A stretch of 64,000 nucleotides of DNA from an uncultured Faecalibacterium sp. (lineage in GTDB: Bacteria > Bacillota > Clostridia > Oscillospirales > Ruminococcaceae), in assembly GCA_934533135.1 (NCBI GenBank), contig CAKTBG010000009.1:7644-71643 (forward strand), written 5' to 3'. Made by a program: the position numbers and the translations under genes. This document shows, piece by piece, positions 26,004-34,691 of this stretch. The notes below the pieces were generated by a model. That model had not been told where the DNA came from. It did no database searches and saw only the letters and a list, made by a program, of their open reading frames with translations. Every line of letters starts with the position of its first letter. Position 1 is the stretch's first letter.

Positions 26004-27449
26004 ATGTCAAGTGCGTTGACAACGAGCAAGAACACAAAGTATTACATCAACTCGGTCATCTGCATTCTTCTGATGCTTCTGGGTCAGCTGCTGCCGGCCA
26101 TGGGGCAGGTGACAGAGCTGGGAATGCACGTTCTGGCCATTTATGCGGGTCTGCTGTACGGTTGGTCTACGGTCGGCCTGATCTGGCCCAGCTTTTTCGG
26201 CCTGATCGTTCTGGGATTCAGCGGCTATGATAAGGTGGCAAACCTCATCACGTCGGGCTTCGGCAACGGCACCAATGTGTACATCATGCTGATCTGCATC
26301 TTCTCGTACTTTGTCACCTCGTCCGGTGTTTCGGACATTATCGTGAAAGCCATCATTACCCGGAAGTTTGCGAAGGGCAAGCCGTGGGTTATCAGCTGGC
26401 TGTTCCTGACGGCGGCCTACGTCACGGCTCTGCTCATCAGCATGACCCCGGCGGCGATCATCGTCTGGGGCATCCTGTGCAAGTATTGTCAGGAGATCGG
26501 CTATAAAAAGAGCGATAAATACCCGGTCATGATGATCGTTGGCGTGGCGCAGGCTGCGCTGATGGGTTACTCGGTGGTTCCGTATCATATGCCCGCGGCA
26601 ACGCTGGTCGGCATGGCCGAAGAAAGCGGCGCGAACGTCGGCTTTGTGCCCTTCGTTGTGGCGGCGTTCCTGATCGGCTATGGTTCTCTGATGCTCTATC
26701 TGCTGGCGATGAAATTCATCTTCCGCCCGGATGTCTCCAAGCTGGAGCAGGAATACGACTTCGGCAGTACCGGAAAAATGACTCCCTACCAGCGCAAGAT
26801 CTTTCTCTCGGTTCTGGTTCTGATCTTCGCGTTCTTCTGGCAGAGTGCATTCAAGACCACCATGCTGGGTCAATTTCTCACGAAACTCGGCACTAGCGGC
26901 ATCATCTTGGCTCTGCTGACCGTGCTGGCATTCTTCAAGAAGCAGGACGGCACGCCCTTTGTGGACATGATCGAAGGCACCCGGAAGGGTGTGGCATGGC
27001 CGGTGTTCTACTGTTTAGTCATCGGCATGACCATTGCAACGGCCCTCGGCAGCGAAGATCTCGGCATCAAGGCTCAGATCTTGTACACCCTGTCTCCCGT
27101 TCTTGGCAGCTCCGGCGCGCGGATCCTGCTGCTGACCATCGCTGTTACGGTCATTCTGATCGCCACCAACTTCATGGGCAACTACTCCTGTGCAGTCATT
27201 ATGTACACCGTTTGCATCCAGTTCGCCGCAGCCCTCGGCATCAGTGCCGGTCTGCTGGCCTGCCTGCTGGGTGTTCTGGCCAACTGCTCGATCGTCTTCC
27301 CGTCCGCAAACCCGCTGGCAGCCATGATGCATGGTATGACGGACTGGGTGAAACCCAAGGACATCTACAAGTACTCCGTGCCGATGGTTCTTTCCTGCTG
27401 GATCTGCGCCATTCTGGTAAGCTTCGTTCTGGGCACGGCACTGTTCTGA
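26004..27449 (+). CDS. Ion-transporter-superfamily permease (SLC13/ArsB/NhaD-like)
   Basis: A 481-residue protein with about 12 membrane helices and two re-entrant segments. The internal repeat is visible: SMTPAAIIVWGILCKYCQ in the first half and NFMGNYSCAVIMYTVCIQ plus NCSIVFPSANPLAAMMHG in the second. These resemble the substrate-loop regions of dicarboxylate or anion transporters of the IT superfamily. The specific substrate is unknown. It is the second gene of a hydrolase-permease unit next to a LysR regulator. RBS AAGGAGG lies at 25988-25994. Confidence 0.82.
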   Translation: MSSALTTSKNTKYYINSVICILLMLLGQLLPAMGQVTELGMHVLAIYAGLLYGWSTVGLIWPSFFGLIVLGFSGYDKVANLITSGFGNGTNVYIMLICIFSYFVTSSGVSDIIVKAIITRKFAKGKPWVISWLFLTAAYVTALLISMTPAAIIVWGILCKYCQEIGYKKSDKYPVMMIVGVAQAALMGYSVVPYHMPAATLVGMAEESGANVGFVPFVVAAFLIGYGSLMLYLLAMKFIFRPDVSKLEQEYDFGSTGKMTPYQRKIFLSVLVLIFAFFWQSAFKTTMLGQFLTKLGTSGIILALLTVLAFFKKQDGTPFVDMIEGTRKGVAWPVFYCLVIGMTIATALGSEDLGIKAQILYTLSPVLGSSGARILLLTIAVTVILIATNFMGNYSCAVIMYTVCIQFAAALGISAGLLACLLGVLANCSIVFPSANPLAAMMHGMTDWVKPKDIYKYSVPMVLSCWICAILVSFVLGTALF

Positions 27450-27474
27450 TATCTTCATTTTCAGCATAAGGGAA

Positions 27475-27524
27475 AAACACCCCGGCATTGTCGCAGGAAC
27501 ACGACGGAGCCGGGGTGTTTGCTT
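27475..27524 (+). terminator. Intrinsic terminator after the permease
   Basis: AAACACCCCGGC (27475-27486) pairs with GCCGGGGTGTTT (27509-27520). It lies between convergent genes and may serve both. Confidence 0.8.
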
Positions 27525-27546
27525 GCTATGCAATAAAGCTAAGTGT

Positions 27547-28083
27547 TCAGTTTTGGAGTTCGGCGACCTCTTTCCGGAAGGTCAGATTCCGATACTCCAT
27601 GGCCGTTCCGCCGCGGTGGAAGGTGCCGTTCTCTGTGCCGACAAAGCCCAGAGAGCGCATGACGGCACAGGAAGCAGCATTATCGGCGGCGACATCGGCC
27701 AGAAAGGTGCATACACCCATCTGAATGCCGAAGTCCATGAGGGCACGCACCATCTCTTTAGCATAACCTTTGTGCCATGCGGTGGGGTGGATGCAATAGC
27801 CGATATCCCAGCAGGCACCGTTTTCTTTGACTACGGCGCAACAGGTGCCGATAGGCTGGCTGGTCGTTTTGTCCTCAGCGATGACGTAATAGCAATCGCT
27901 GCTGTCGCTCAGGTGGCGGAGCAAGTCCATGTATTCGTTCAGGTCGTCGATGCCATCCAATGCAGGGTCAGACAAGTACTTTCCGGTGATGGGGTCACCC
28001 CAGATGCAGAGTGCAAACCCGGCATCCCGGGCTTCCTGCGGACGCAGCCGCAGACGGGCAGTTTCAATTGGTGTGAAAATCAT
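27547..28083 (-). CDS. GNAT acetyltransferase, RimJ/RimL type
   Basis: A 178-residue protein with the opening TARLRLRPQEARDA, central WDIGYCIHPTAWHKGYAKEMVRALMDFG (acetyl-CoA loop in the relaxed RimL style) and NAASCAVMRSLGF before a final strand. The substrate could be a protein N-terminus or a small amine; it cannot be told. The gene is slightly less GC-rich than its left neighbours. Confidence 0.88.
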   Translation of the reverse strand: MIFTPIETARLRLRPQEARDAGFALCIWGDPITGKYLSDPALDGIDDLNEYMDLLRHLSDSSDCYYVIAEDKTTSQPIGTCCAVVKENGACWDIGYCIHPTAWHKGYAKEMVRALMDFGIQMGVCTFLADVAADNAASCAVMRSLGFVGTENGTFHRGGTAMEYRNLTFRKEVAELQN

Positions 28084-28201
28084 AGGAGAATCCTCTGTGT
28101 TTCTATGAATTGGAAAGTAAGCTGACGTTGTTGATGATAGAGATTAAAATGTTTCTTGCAATCAAACATCGATTTTTAATCCGTTTGTTGAAATAAGAAA
28201 A

Positions 28202-28233
28202 GAGACATTGAGCAACAAATGCCCAATGTCTCC
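28202..28233 (-). terminator. Intrinsic terminator of the DUF3825-like gene
   Basis: GAGACATTG (28202-28210) pairs with CAATGTCTC (28224-28232). Reading left, the hairpin is followed by CTTTTCTTATTT. Confidence 0.75.
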
Positions 28234-28269
28234 TCAAAAATCAACAAAAATCAACAAAAATCAACAAAA
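28234..28269. repeat. 10-base tandem repeat (AAAAATCAAC)
   Basis: Three consecutive copies of AAAAATCAAC plus a partial copy lie in the AT-rich stretch downstream of the DUF3825-like gene. The period of one helical turn with phased A-tracts would produce curved DNA. Confidence 0.85.
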
Positions 28270-28342
28270 CGATAATAAAACGCTATCAACAACATTAGTA
28301 TACTCAATTAAAACGAAAAAATCAACCTTTTTTGAAAAGAAA

Positions 28343-29146
28343 TCAGGGCTGAAGCCAATAACTTTCTGGTCGTGCAATCAAGCGGGCATTGTTATAAGCC
28401 ATTTCAGTAGTTAGGCAAGTATGTCCAAAGTATTGCGTTTTGTCATCACTGAGGGATAGAACAAGGGCTAAATCAGGCTTATTTGGATTTGTAAGATAAA
28501 GCGGAGCAAGCAATTGAATTTTCTTGTTAAACCACTGAGGAACGATGGTTTTATAATTTGCTTGAATTCTTTTTTGGACGGTTTCAATACTTCCGGCGAT
28601 GACGTTCCGGCACATATCCGGCCCCATGATTCGGATGGGTTCAGGAATTCGATTGAAATTTTCCTCGGTGTATATTATATGTTGCCACTGAGGAATGATG
28701 CTAAGGTTAACATCATAGATCAATGCAGAAGGATTTCCAAAATAATTGGGTCGACGAAGACTCGATACAGCAGTTGCATCAATGGAGAGGAATTTTACCG
28801 TATATTCGTTGTAAAAACCGTTGAACTCATACTTCTGACGATCAGGGTTGCGATTGCGTTTACAATAGAAATAAATGTGCTGCCAATTTTTGTCAAACAA
28901 TCCGGTATCGAAACAGGCCTGATTTTCATCCTCATAGATGTAAAAGTTTTTTTCGGCCTCAGGAGCGTCGGCTTTTTCATCAAAGAGCTTCTCGAAAGTA
29001 AAGCGCATATAGTTTTTCAATATGTTATAGTCTTCACGACCAGTTGAGCTCCACTTTTCAGCAGGAAGGTCATTTGTGGCTAAAACGCGCAGCTTTCGAG
29101 TATAAAAGTCATTGCTTCCTGTATTCGTCCATTCGTATAAAGTCAT
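28343..29146 (-). CDS. DUF3825-like protein, AT-rich gene
   Basis: A 267-residue soluble protein. The central stretch CFDTGLFDKNWQHIYFYCKRN (about 112-132), the block PSALIYDVNLSIIPQWQHI and the C-terminal LAPLYLTNPNKPDLALVL resemble the DUF3825 domain from memory; its biochemical role is not known. Codon use is clearly more AT-rich than all neighbours, with many AAA, TTT and ATT codons, which suggests recent transfer. It follows the glucokinase gene by only 14 bases with a strong GGAGGAG ribosome site, so it could be read from that transcript. Confidence 0.55.
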   Translation of the reverse strand: MTLYEWTNTGSNDFYTRKLRVLATNDLPAEKWSSTGREDYNILKNYMRFTFEKLFDEKADAPEAEKNFYIYEDENQACFDTGLFDKNWQHIYFYCKRNRNPDRQKYEFNGFYNEYTVKFLSIDATAVSSLRRPNYFGNPSALIYDVNLSIIPQWQHIIYTEENFNRIPEPIRIMGPDMCRNVIAGSIETVQKRIQANYKTIVPQWFNKKIQLLAPLYLTNPNKPDLALVLSLSDDKTQYFGHTCLTTEMAYNNARLIARPESYWLQP

Positions 29147-29160
29147 GGGTTACTCCTCCG

Positions 29161-30111
29161 TTACTCTCCCACGATCAGCCGCACGGCACCATAGATGCCG
29201 GCGTCATTGCCGAGGGTGGCCTGCTGGATGGGGGTCTCGCGGCAGGAGCGGAAAGCGTACTGCTGGTAGTGCTTGCGGAGGGGATCAAACAGCACGTCGC
29301 CAGCGCGGGCAACGCCGCCGCCGACCATGAACATCTCGGGGTCGGTGGTGGCGGCGATGGTAGCCAGTGCCATGCCGAGGGTATCGGTCATCTCGTCTAC
29401 CTCGCGGGCAGCGAGGGCGTCGCCGCTGCGGGCAGCGTCAAAGACATCCTTGGCGGCAAAGTCGGTGCCGCGCAGGGTGCAGGGGGTGTCGGGGTTCTCG
29501 TCCAGCAGCTTCTTCATGCAGCGGACGACGCCGGTGGCACTGGAATACTGCTCGAGGCAGCCGTGCTTGCCGCAGCCGCAGGCGGCGGTCTCATGGCGGT
29601 TGACCGTGATGTGGCCGATCTCGCCGCCGGCTCCGTGGGTGCCGTCGATGACCTTGCCGTTGACGATGACGCCGCCGCCGACGCCGGTGCCGAGGGTGAC
29701 CATGACCGCACTGCGGCAGCCCTTGGCGGCACCCATCCAGATCTCGCCCAGCGCGGCCACGTTTGCATCGTTGCCGACCAGCACCTTCATGCCGCCCAGC
29801 AGACCGCCCAGCTCTTCGGAGACGTTCCGCTTGCCCCAGCCGCCGAGGTTGGCGCAGACGATGGGCACGATGCGGGAGTCGAGGATCGGGCCGGGCACAC
29901 CGATGCCCACGCCCTCGACCTGCTCAGCGGTCAGGTGTTTTTCGTCCATCTTGCCGCGGATGGCAGAAGCGAGGTTTTCGAGGATGTGCTCCCCGGCGTT
30001 GGAGGTGTCGGTGGCGACTTCCCATTTTTCCAGCAGGTCGCCGGCGGTGGTGAACAGGCCGACTTTGGCGGTGGTGCCGCCCAGATCAATGCCGAATGCG
30101 TATTCTTTCAT
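29161..30111 (-). CDS. ROK-family glucokinase
   Basis: A 316-residue sugar kinase: phosphate-1 loop GIDLGGTTAKVGLF at the N-terminus, GVPGPI, VGNDANVAALGE (catalytic Asp), TLGTGVGGGVIVNGK and the zinc motif CGCGKHGCLEQYSSATG characteristic of ROK glucokinases. It phosphorylates glucose from maltodextrin or disaccharide breakdown, complementing malQ at 58.7 kb. There is no helix-turn-helix, so it is the enzyme rather than the repressor form. Confidence 0.93.
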   Translation of the reverse strand: MKEYAFGIDLGGTTAKVGLFTTAGDLLEKWEVATDTSNAGEHILENLASAIRGKMDEKHLTAEQVEGVGIGVPGPILDSRIVPIVCANLGGWGKRNVSEELGGLLGGMKVLVGNDANVAALGEIWMGAAKGCRSAVMVTLGTGVGGGVIVNGKVIDGTHGAGGEIGHITVNRHETAACGCGKHGCLEQYSSATGVVRCMKKLLDENPDTPCTLRGTDFAAKDVFDAARSGDALAAREVDEMTDTLGMALATIAATTDPEMFMVGGGVARAGDVLFDPLRKHYQQYAFRSCRETPIQQATLGNDAGIYGAVRLIVGE

Positions 30112-30250
30112 GGTTCATTTACCCCTTCTTCGCGGCGGAGATCCGCCGGTTTTCATTTGACAACAGTATAACATACTCCGCGCCAAAAGAGCAGGGGGAA
30201 GGGCACATTTTATGCAAAAGGCCGAAAAACAGCCTCCAAATTTGGGCAAC

Positions 30251-30278
30251 AAAAAACTCCCCTGCACCTGCAGGGGAG
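30251..30278 (-). terminator. Intrinsic terminator of the tat operon
   Basis: CTCCCCTGCA (30257-30266) and TGCAGGGGAG (30269-30278) flank a two-base loop. Reading left it ends in six T. Confidence 0.85.
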
Positions 30279-30306
30279 CGAAAATCGAAAATGCCGAAAG
30301 CAACGC

Positions 30307-31110
30307 TTATGCCTCGTCGTCTTCGTCCTCTTCTTCTTCCTCGTCGTCGTCATCCGACTTCGGCTTGTAGAAAATGCCGCTGAGGAAGATGCTGACGAAG
30401 TACAGCAGCACCATGGGGCCAGCCACCATGCACTGCGACACGATGTCCGGCGGGGTGACCACGGCTGCAACAAAGAAAATGCAGACGATGGCGACGCCGC
30501 GCACTTTCTTGAGCAGCTCCGGGTAGATGATGCCCATCTTGGACAGGATGATGGTGACCAGAGGCATCTCGAACACGCAGCCAAAGATCATGAACATGGT
30601 CAGGCAGAGGTTGACATAGCTCTCGATGCTGGTGGTGGTCTGGATGTAATCCGCACCCTCAATGCCGGTGCTCAAAAAGCGGAGCATGAAGGGCATCATC
30701 AGCTTGTAGGCGAAGAGCACGCCGACGCAGAACAGGAGCAGACCCAACAGGATGACCAGTTTCAGGAAAAAGGTCTCGCTCTTTTTCAGGCCGGGCTTTG
30801 CGAAGGCGTAGATCTGATACAGGGCGACCGGGATCGTGATGACAAAGGCTGCCAGCAGGGAGACCCGGAAATACTGCATCAGCTTTTCCTGCGGGGCGAT
30901 GGAAACGAAGGTGTAGTACCCCTGCCCCATTGCCGTCAGCAGGTCGATGAGGCGGTCGGCATACATCAGGGTGATGACGACCGCGACCACAAACACCGCC
31001 GCGCAGATGATCAGCCTGTTCCGCAGCTCCTTCAGATGGCCGGTCAGCGTCATGCTGCTGTCATCGGACATGACTTCGGCTTTCTTTTTGCGCTTTACGT
31101 TTGTAGCCAC
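30307..31110 (-). CDS. tatC: Sec-independent translocase TatC
   Basis: A 267-residue protein with six membrane helices. The cytosolic HLKELRNRL motif before helix 1 (about 24-32) and FAKPGLKKSE in the first cytosolic loop are the twin-arginine recognition elements of TatC. An unusual tail of Asp/Glu (more than 15 acidic residues) closes the protein. It forms the signal-peptide receptor of the Tat export system with the two small TatA/TatB-type proteins encoded just upstream (tatA ends two bases before). Confidence 0.97.
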   Translation of the reverse strand: MATNVKRKKKAEVMSDDSSMTLTGHLKELRNRLIICAAVFVVAVVITLMYADRLIDLLTAMGQGYYTFVSIAPQEKLMQYFRVSLLAAFVITIPVALYQIYAFAKPGLKKSETFFLKLVILLGLLLFCVGVLFAYKLMMPFMLRFLSTGIEGADYIQTTTSIESYVNLCLTMFMIFGCVFEMPLVTIILSKMGIIYPELLKKVRGVAIVCIFFVAAVVTPPDIVSQCMVAGPMVLLYFVSIFLSGIFYKPKSDDDDEEEEEDEDDEA

Positions 31111-31112
31111 AA

Positions 31113-31313
31113 TTACTCCTCGTCGTCCTTCTTCTCGCTCTTCGGCTCTTCCTTCTTGTCAGCAGACTCGTCCTCGTCGGACTCGTCCATGCCCTTCTTG
31201 AAGTTGCTCATGGTCTTGCCGAACATCTTGCCCAGCTTCGGCAGGTTCTTGGGTCCAAAGATCAGCAGAGCAACGACCAGAATGATAAGCAGCTCGTTTG
31301 TACCAATACGCAT
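31113..31313 (-). CDS. tatA: TatA-type translocase subunit
   Basis: 66 residues: one N-terminal helix with Glu7, the FGP hinge (19-21), the amphipathic helix NLPKLGKMFGKTMSNFKKG and an acidic, lysine-rich tail. TatA oligomers form the passage for folded substrates. It is placed between the TatB-like and tatC genes; RBS AAGGAG lies at 31323-31328. Confidence 0.95.
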   Translation of the reverse strand: MRIGTNELLIILVVALLIFGPKNLPKLGKMFGKTMSNFKKGMDESDEDESADKKEEPKSEKKDDEE

Positions 31314-31414
31314 AATAAAAATCTCCTTTTTTACATTTGCCGCGCCGCAAGGCGGGCGTATTTACCAGAAATGTATCCTACAACCGCGGGCGCGGGTGCA
31401 TTCATAAGGGAAGA

Positions 31415-31951
31415 TCAGACCTTGGCTTCCTCGGCAGGAGCGGCTTCGGCAGGCTCTTCGGCGGCGGCCTCCGCGGGGGCTGCTTCGGGCAGCTCTTCCA
31501 CCGGCTCGGCCGCTTTTTCCGCGGCGGGGGCGGCGGTCTCGGTGGTCTCAGCCGGGGCTGCAGTTTCCGCAGCAGGGGCATCCTGCTCGGGCAGCTCCTC
31601 GACGGACTCCTCCGTCAGCTCGGTCACTTCCTCGGCTTCCTCCGCCTTGGCAGCCTCTTCCTTGCTGGTCTTTCCGATGCCGGTGAAGCTCTTGGTCACG
31701 TCCTTCACGCTGTTGTCGATGTCCTTTTTGATGTCCGTCAGGGGCGCGACGGCCTCCTTGAGGGGGGCTTGGATCTCGTTCAGCGGTTCGACCACGTTTT
31801 TCTGGATCTCTTCGGAAGCAGCACCGGTGTACTTCTTCAGCTCACGGAGCATCTTGCCCAGTTTCTTGGCGTAGACGGGCAGCTGGTCGGGGCCGATGAA
31901 GACGAACGCCACGATGACGATCACCACGAGTTCCCAAAAACCAATTTTCAT
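31415..31951 (-). CDS. TatB/TatA-like protein with long Ala/Glu/Pro tail
   Basis: 178 residues: helix with Glu7, IGP hinge (19-21), DQLPVYAKKLGKMLRELKKYTG amphipathic helix, a second helical region, then about 90 residues made almost only of Ala, Glu, Pro and Thr. The length and the longer amphipathic region suit a TatB function, although many Firmicutes work with TatA and TatC only. It is first in the tat operon, with a TGGAAA-17-TATACT promoter at 32021-32049. Confidence 0.85.
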   Translation of the reverse strand: MKIGFWELVVIVIVAFVFIGPDQLPVYAKKLGKMLRELKKYTGAASEEIQKNVVEPLNEIQAPLKEAVAPLTDIKKDIDNSVKDVTKSFTGIGKTSKEEAAKAEEAEEVTELTEESVEELPEQDAPAAETAAPAETTETAAPAAEKAAEPVEELPEAAPAEAAAEEPAEAAPAEEAKV

Positions 31952-32020
31952 AACGATTCAATTCCTTTCCTCAGCTGTGCAATGGCTGCACAGCGTTGAC
32001 CATGCAGATCCGTTGTGCCC

Positions 32021-32049
32021 AGTATAGCAGATTCCGCGCCGTATTTCCA
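32021..32049 (-). promoter_or_regulatory. Promoter of the tat operon
   Basis: Minus-strand TGGAAA (32044-32049) and TATACT (32021-32026) with a 17-base spacer, 70 bases before the first tat start codon. Confidence 0.65.
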
Positions 32050-32262
32050 GACAGGAGAATCTGAGATTCATTTTTTGCGGCAGTCGTGCTATACTGGACG
32101 CGAAAACAGCGTCCGCTGCACTTGTGATGCCATACATATACCGGAATAAAATAGATGGTATATGAATTTATTATGAATTGTTTGTGAACGAGTGGGTGAA
32201 TGAGGCTGATTTCTATACGGAGCGCAAATTTGCTTCAATAATTTACAGAGAGGGAGATCATT

Positions 32263-33351
32263 ATGAACGAAATCCATGCAGAGCGGTTCGAGCGTGTCAC
32301 CCAAAATCTGGCGGCAATGGGGCTGACCCAGATGGTGGTCAGCGACCCGCCCACCATTTTTTACCTGACCGGCGTGCGGATCTTCCACCCGGGCGAGCGG
32401 ATGCTGGCCCTGCTGCTGAAAGCCGACGGCGGACACCGGATGTTCGTCAACGCGCTGTTCGGCACCCCGGATACCGACATCCCGGTCGAGAATTATCTGG
32501 ACGGCGAGGATGCACCGGCGAAACTGCTGCCCTGGCTGGACAAGGACAAGCCGCTGGGCATCGACAAAAACTGGCCGGCCCGGTTCCTGCTCCGTTTGAT
32601 GGAGCTGAATGCTGCGCCCGCCTACCGGAACGCATCCGCTGCCTGCGATGACGCCCGCGCGATCAAGGATGAAGCAGAACAGGCGGCCATGCGCGCGTCC
32701 TCCAAGGTGAACGACGACTGCATGGCCGAGTTTGCCGCCCTCATCCGCCCGGGCGTCACCGAAAAGCAGATGGCCGAGGAGATCAAGGCCATCTATGCCG
32801 CCCACGGCTGCTCCGGGGTCAGCTTTGAGCCGATCTGCGGCTTCGGTGCCCATGCTGCCGACCCGCACCACGGCAACGACGATACCCCGCTGACCGCAGG
32901 CCAGTGCGTGCTGATCGACGTGGGCGGGGTGTACCGGGATTACTGCTCGGATATGACCCGCACCTTCTTCACGGCCGAACCCACCGAGGAGGAGCGGAAG
33001 GTCTACGAGCTGGTGCGGCAGGCGCAGGCTGCGGCCGAAGCTCTGGTCAAGCCGGGCGTCCGGCTCTGTGACATCGACGCCGCGGCGCGGGATATCATCA
33101 CTGCGGCAGGCTATGGCCCCTACTTCAACCACCGCCTCGGCCACTTCATCGGCTTGGAGGATCACGAGGCGGGCGATGTGTCGGCGGTCAACGAGAATGT
33201 GGTCGTACCGGGAATGTGCTTCTCCATCGAGCCGGGCATCTACCTGCCGGGCAAGTTCGGCGTCCGGATCGAGGATCTGGTGCGGGTCACCGAGGATGGC
33301 TGCGAGGTGCTGAACCACTATCCCCATGAACTGACGGTCAAGAAGATCTGA
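32263..33351 (+). CDS. M24 metallopeptidase, Xaa-Pro dipeptidase/aminopeptidase type
   Basis: 362 residues. An N-terminal creatinase-like domain (1-130) precedes a pita-bread domain with the five metal ligands in order: LIDVGG (Asp), CSDMTRTF (Asp), GHFIGLEDHE (His), FSIEPGIY (Glu) and VRIEDL (Glu). It removes N-terminal residues before proline or cleaves X-Pro dipeptides in the cytosol, probably finishing digestion of peptides brought in by Opp. RBS GAGAGGGAG lies at 32248-32256. Confidence 0.94.
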   Translation: MNEIHAERFERVTQNLAAMGLTQMVVSDPPTIFYLTGVRIFHPGERMLALLLKADGGHRMFVNALFGTPDTDIPVENYLDGEDAPAKLLPWLDKDKPLGIDKNWPARFLLRLMELNAAPAYRNASAACDDARAIKDEAEQAAMRASSKVNDDCMAEFAALIRPGVTEKQMAEEIKAIYAAHGCSGVSFEPICGFGAHAADPHHGNDDTPLTAGQCVLIDVGGVYRDYCSDMTRTFFTAEPTEEERKVYELVRQAQAAAEALVKPGVRLCDIDAAARDIITAAGYGPYFNHRLGHFIGLEDHEAGDVSAVNENVVVPGMCFSIEPGIYLPGKFGVRIEDLVRVTEDGCEVLNHYPHELTVKKI

Positions 33352-33361
33352 TTTTATAAAA

Positions 33362-33398
33362 AATGGAGGGCATCCACGCCGGATGCCCTCCATTTTTT
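33362..33398. terminator. Bidirectional terminator
   Basis: GGAGGGCATCC (33365-33375) and GGATGCCCTCC (33381-33391) with A- and T-tracts on both sides, between convergent M24 and FAH-family genes. Confidence 0.88.
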
Positions 33399-34281
33399 AC
33401 TTCACTTTGTTTGTCAGCGACCCGATGCCGTCGATCTCGCACCGGACTTCGTCGCCCGGCACAAGGAACTGCGGCGGATCCATCCCCATCCCGACGCCGG
33501 CCGGGGTGCCGGTGGCGATGAGGGTGCCCGCTTTCAGGGTCATGCCCTGCGACAGCTCGGCGATCACATGGTCGATGTCAAAGATCTGCAGGCCCGTGTT
33601 GGAGTCCTGCCGCTTTTCGCCGTTGACAAAGCTGCGGATGCCGAGTCTGGGCGGGTAATCGGCAAATTCGTCTGCCGTGACGATGCAGGGGCCGATGGGG
33701 GTAAAGCCATCGAGACTCTTGCCGAAATACCACTGCTTGTGGGCGGTCTGGACATCCCGCGCCGAGACGTCGTTGAGGATGGTGTAGCCAAAGACGAACT
33801 CCTTCGTCTGCCCGGCAGGAACATCCTTTGCATCCCTGCCCAGAACCACGGCCAGCTCACATTCGTAGTCGAGCTTTTTGACAAGGTCGGTGTGCGCCTC
33901 GATGCAGCCGCCGTCCGGCACAGCCCGGGTGACCCGCTTGGAAAAGTAGATCGCATCCTGATGCTCGGTCGCGAAGGCAGAGGCGGAATACTTCTCGGCC
34001 TCATCCGAGTGCGCCATATAGTTGATGCCGAGGCAGATGACATCCTGCGCCGGTGCAGGGATGGGGCTTTCGAGGGTCACCGCGTCGATCGGCAGGGCAG
34101 GGATGCCTGCGATGGCCAGCGACAATCCGGCCCGCACCTGCGGGGTCAGAAAGGGGATCGCATCGCTCAGTGTCTCGTAGGATAAGCCCAGCCAGCTCAG
34201 CGGCCAGACCTGTGTGCCGTCCGGCGACAAAATGGCCGGATCTTCGATCCCGTCCGGCAAACGGCAGGTGATAAAGCGCAT
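33397..34281 (-). CDS. Fumarylacetoacetate hydrolase family protein
   Basis: 294 residues from the ATG at 34281, which has a clear AAGGAGG site. The FAH fold has ICLGINY, the metal ligands in DYECELAVVLGR and the Asp in GYTILNDVSARD, and ends with GTPAGVGMGMDPPQFLVPGDEV. Family members hydrolyse, hydrate or decarboxylate acyl-pyruvates, 2-keto-3-deoxy sugar acids or oxaloacetate. The exact substrate is unknown. A longer frame upstream (to 34593) is the decayed ORF described separately, not part of this protein. Confidence 0.9.
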   Translation of the reverse strand: MRFITCRLPDGIEDPAILSPDGTQVWPLSWLGLSYETLSDAIPFLTPQVRAGLSLAIAGIPALPIDAVTLESPIPAPAQDVICLGINYMAHSDEAEKYSASAFATEHQDAIYFSKRVTRAVPDGGCIEAHTDLVKKLDYECELAVVLGRDAKDVPAGQTKEFVFGYTILNDVSARDVQTAHKQWYFGKSLDGFTPIGPCIVTADEFADYPPRLGIRSFVNGEKRQDSNTGLQIFDIDHVIAELSQGMTLKAGTLIATGTPAGVGMGMDPPQFLVPGDEVRCEIDGIGSLTNKVK

Positions 34282-34297
34282 AGAAAAAACCTCCTTG

Positions 34298-34690
34298 TTA
34301 TTTCTGATAAAACTCCCGCCGGTAGAGCAGGGTCGTTTCTCCGGTGGGAAGATGTGTTTTGACTTTTCCAGCAAGGTGAATTTGGTCTGTCCGGCACTGT
34401 AATCTTGAACATTGTTTACGAAGATCGAACGCCCGCAGTAGGTCTCTCTCTGTCGAACCGAAAAGAAAAAAGTGATGCCGCTCTTCAGGTGAAACTTGAT
34501 GAGATAATCTGCGTCGATCCGGGTATGGATGGGCGGTTTGACGGCGGCCAGCTTTTCGCCGGAAAACCCGAAGATCAGCAAAAACTCGTCCATCAGCCAA
34601 TCCAGTTGGGAAAGGGCGTCCAGCCGGAGCAGGATCTTCTCGCCCTCCTCCGCCCGGTTTGCCGAGCTGCGGAGCGTTTCCAGAGTAACA
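34298..34690 (-). pseudogene. 5'-truncated, frameshifted ORF (possible PBECR4-like nuclease remnant)
   Basis: Reading left from about 34690, one frame encodes a protein-like sequence without a usual start codon: RAEEGEKILLRLDALSQL, then IDADYLIKFHLKSGITFFFS and GRSIFVNNVQDYSAGQTKF. Near 34340-34360 the plausible sequence shifts to another frame, where THLPTGETTLLYRREFYQK ends in TAA at 34298, just before the FAH ribosome site. Together they resemble the C-terminal part of PBECR4-type proteins (phage-Barnase-EndoU-ColicinE5/D-RelE-like) as I remember them. The N-terminal part is missing: a terminator sits there. A sequencing indel could also explain the shift. Confidence 0.4.
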
Positions 34691-34691
34691 A

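Noticed and set aside
33397..34593. A longer FAH-family protein starting at 34593.
   Set aside because: The added N-terminus belongs to the decayed ORF; the ATG at 34281 has a strong AAGGAGG site and matches the family's N-terminus.
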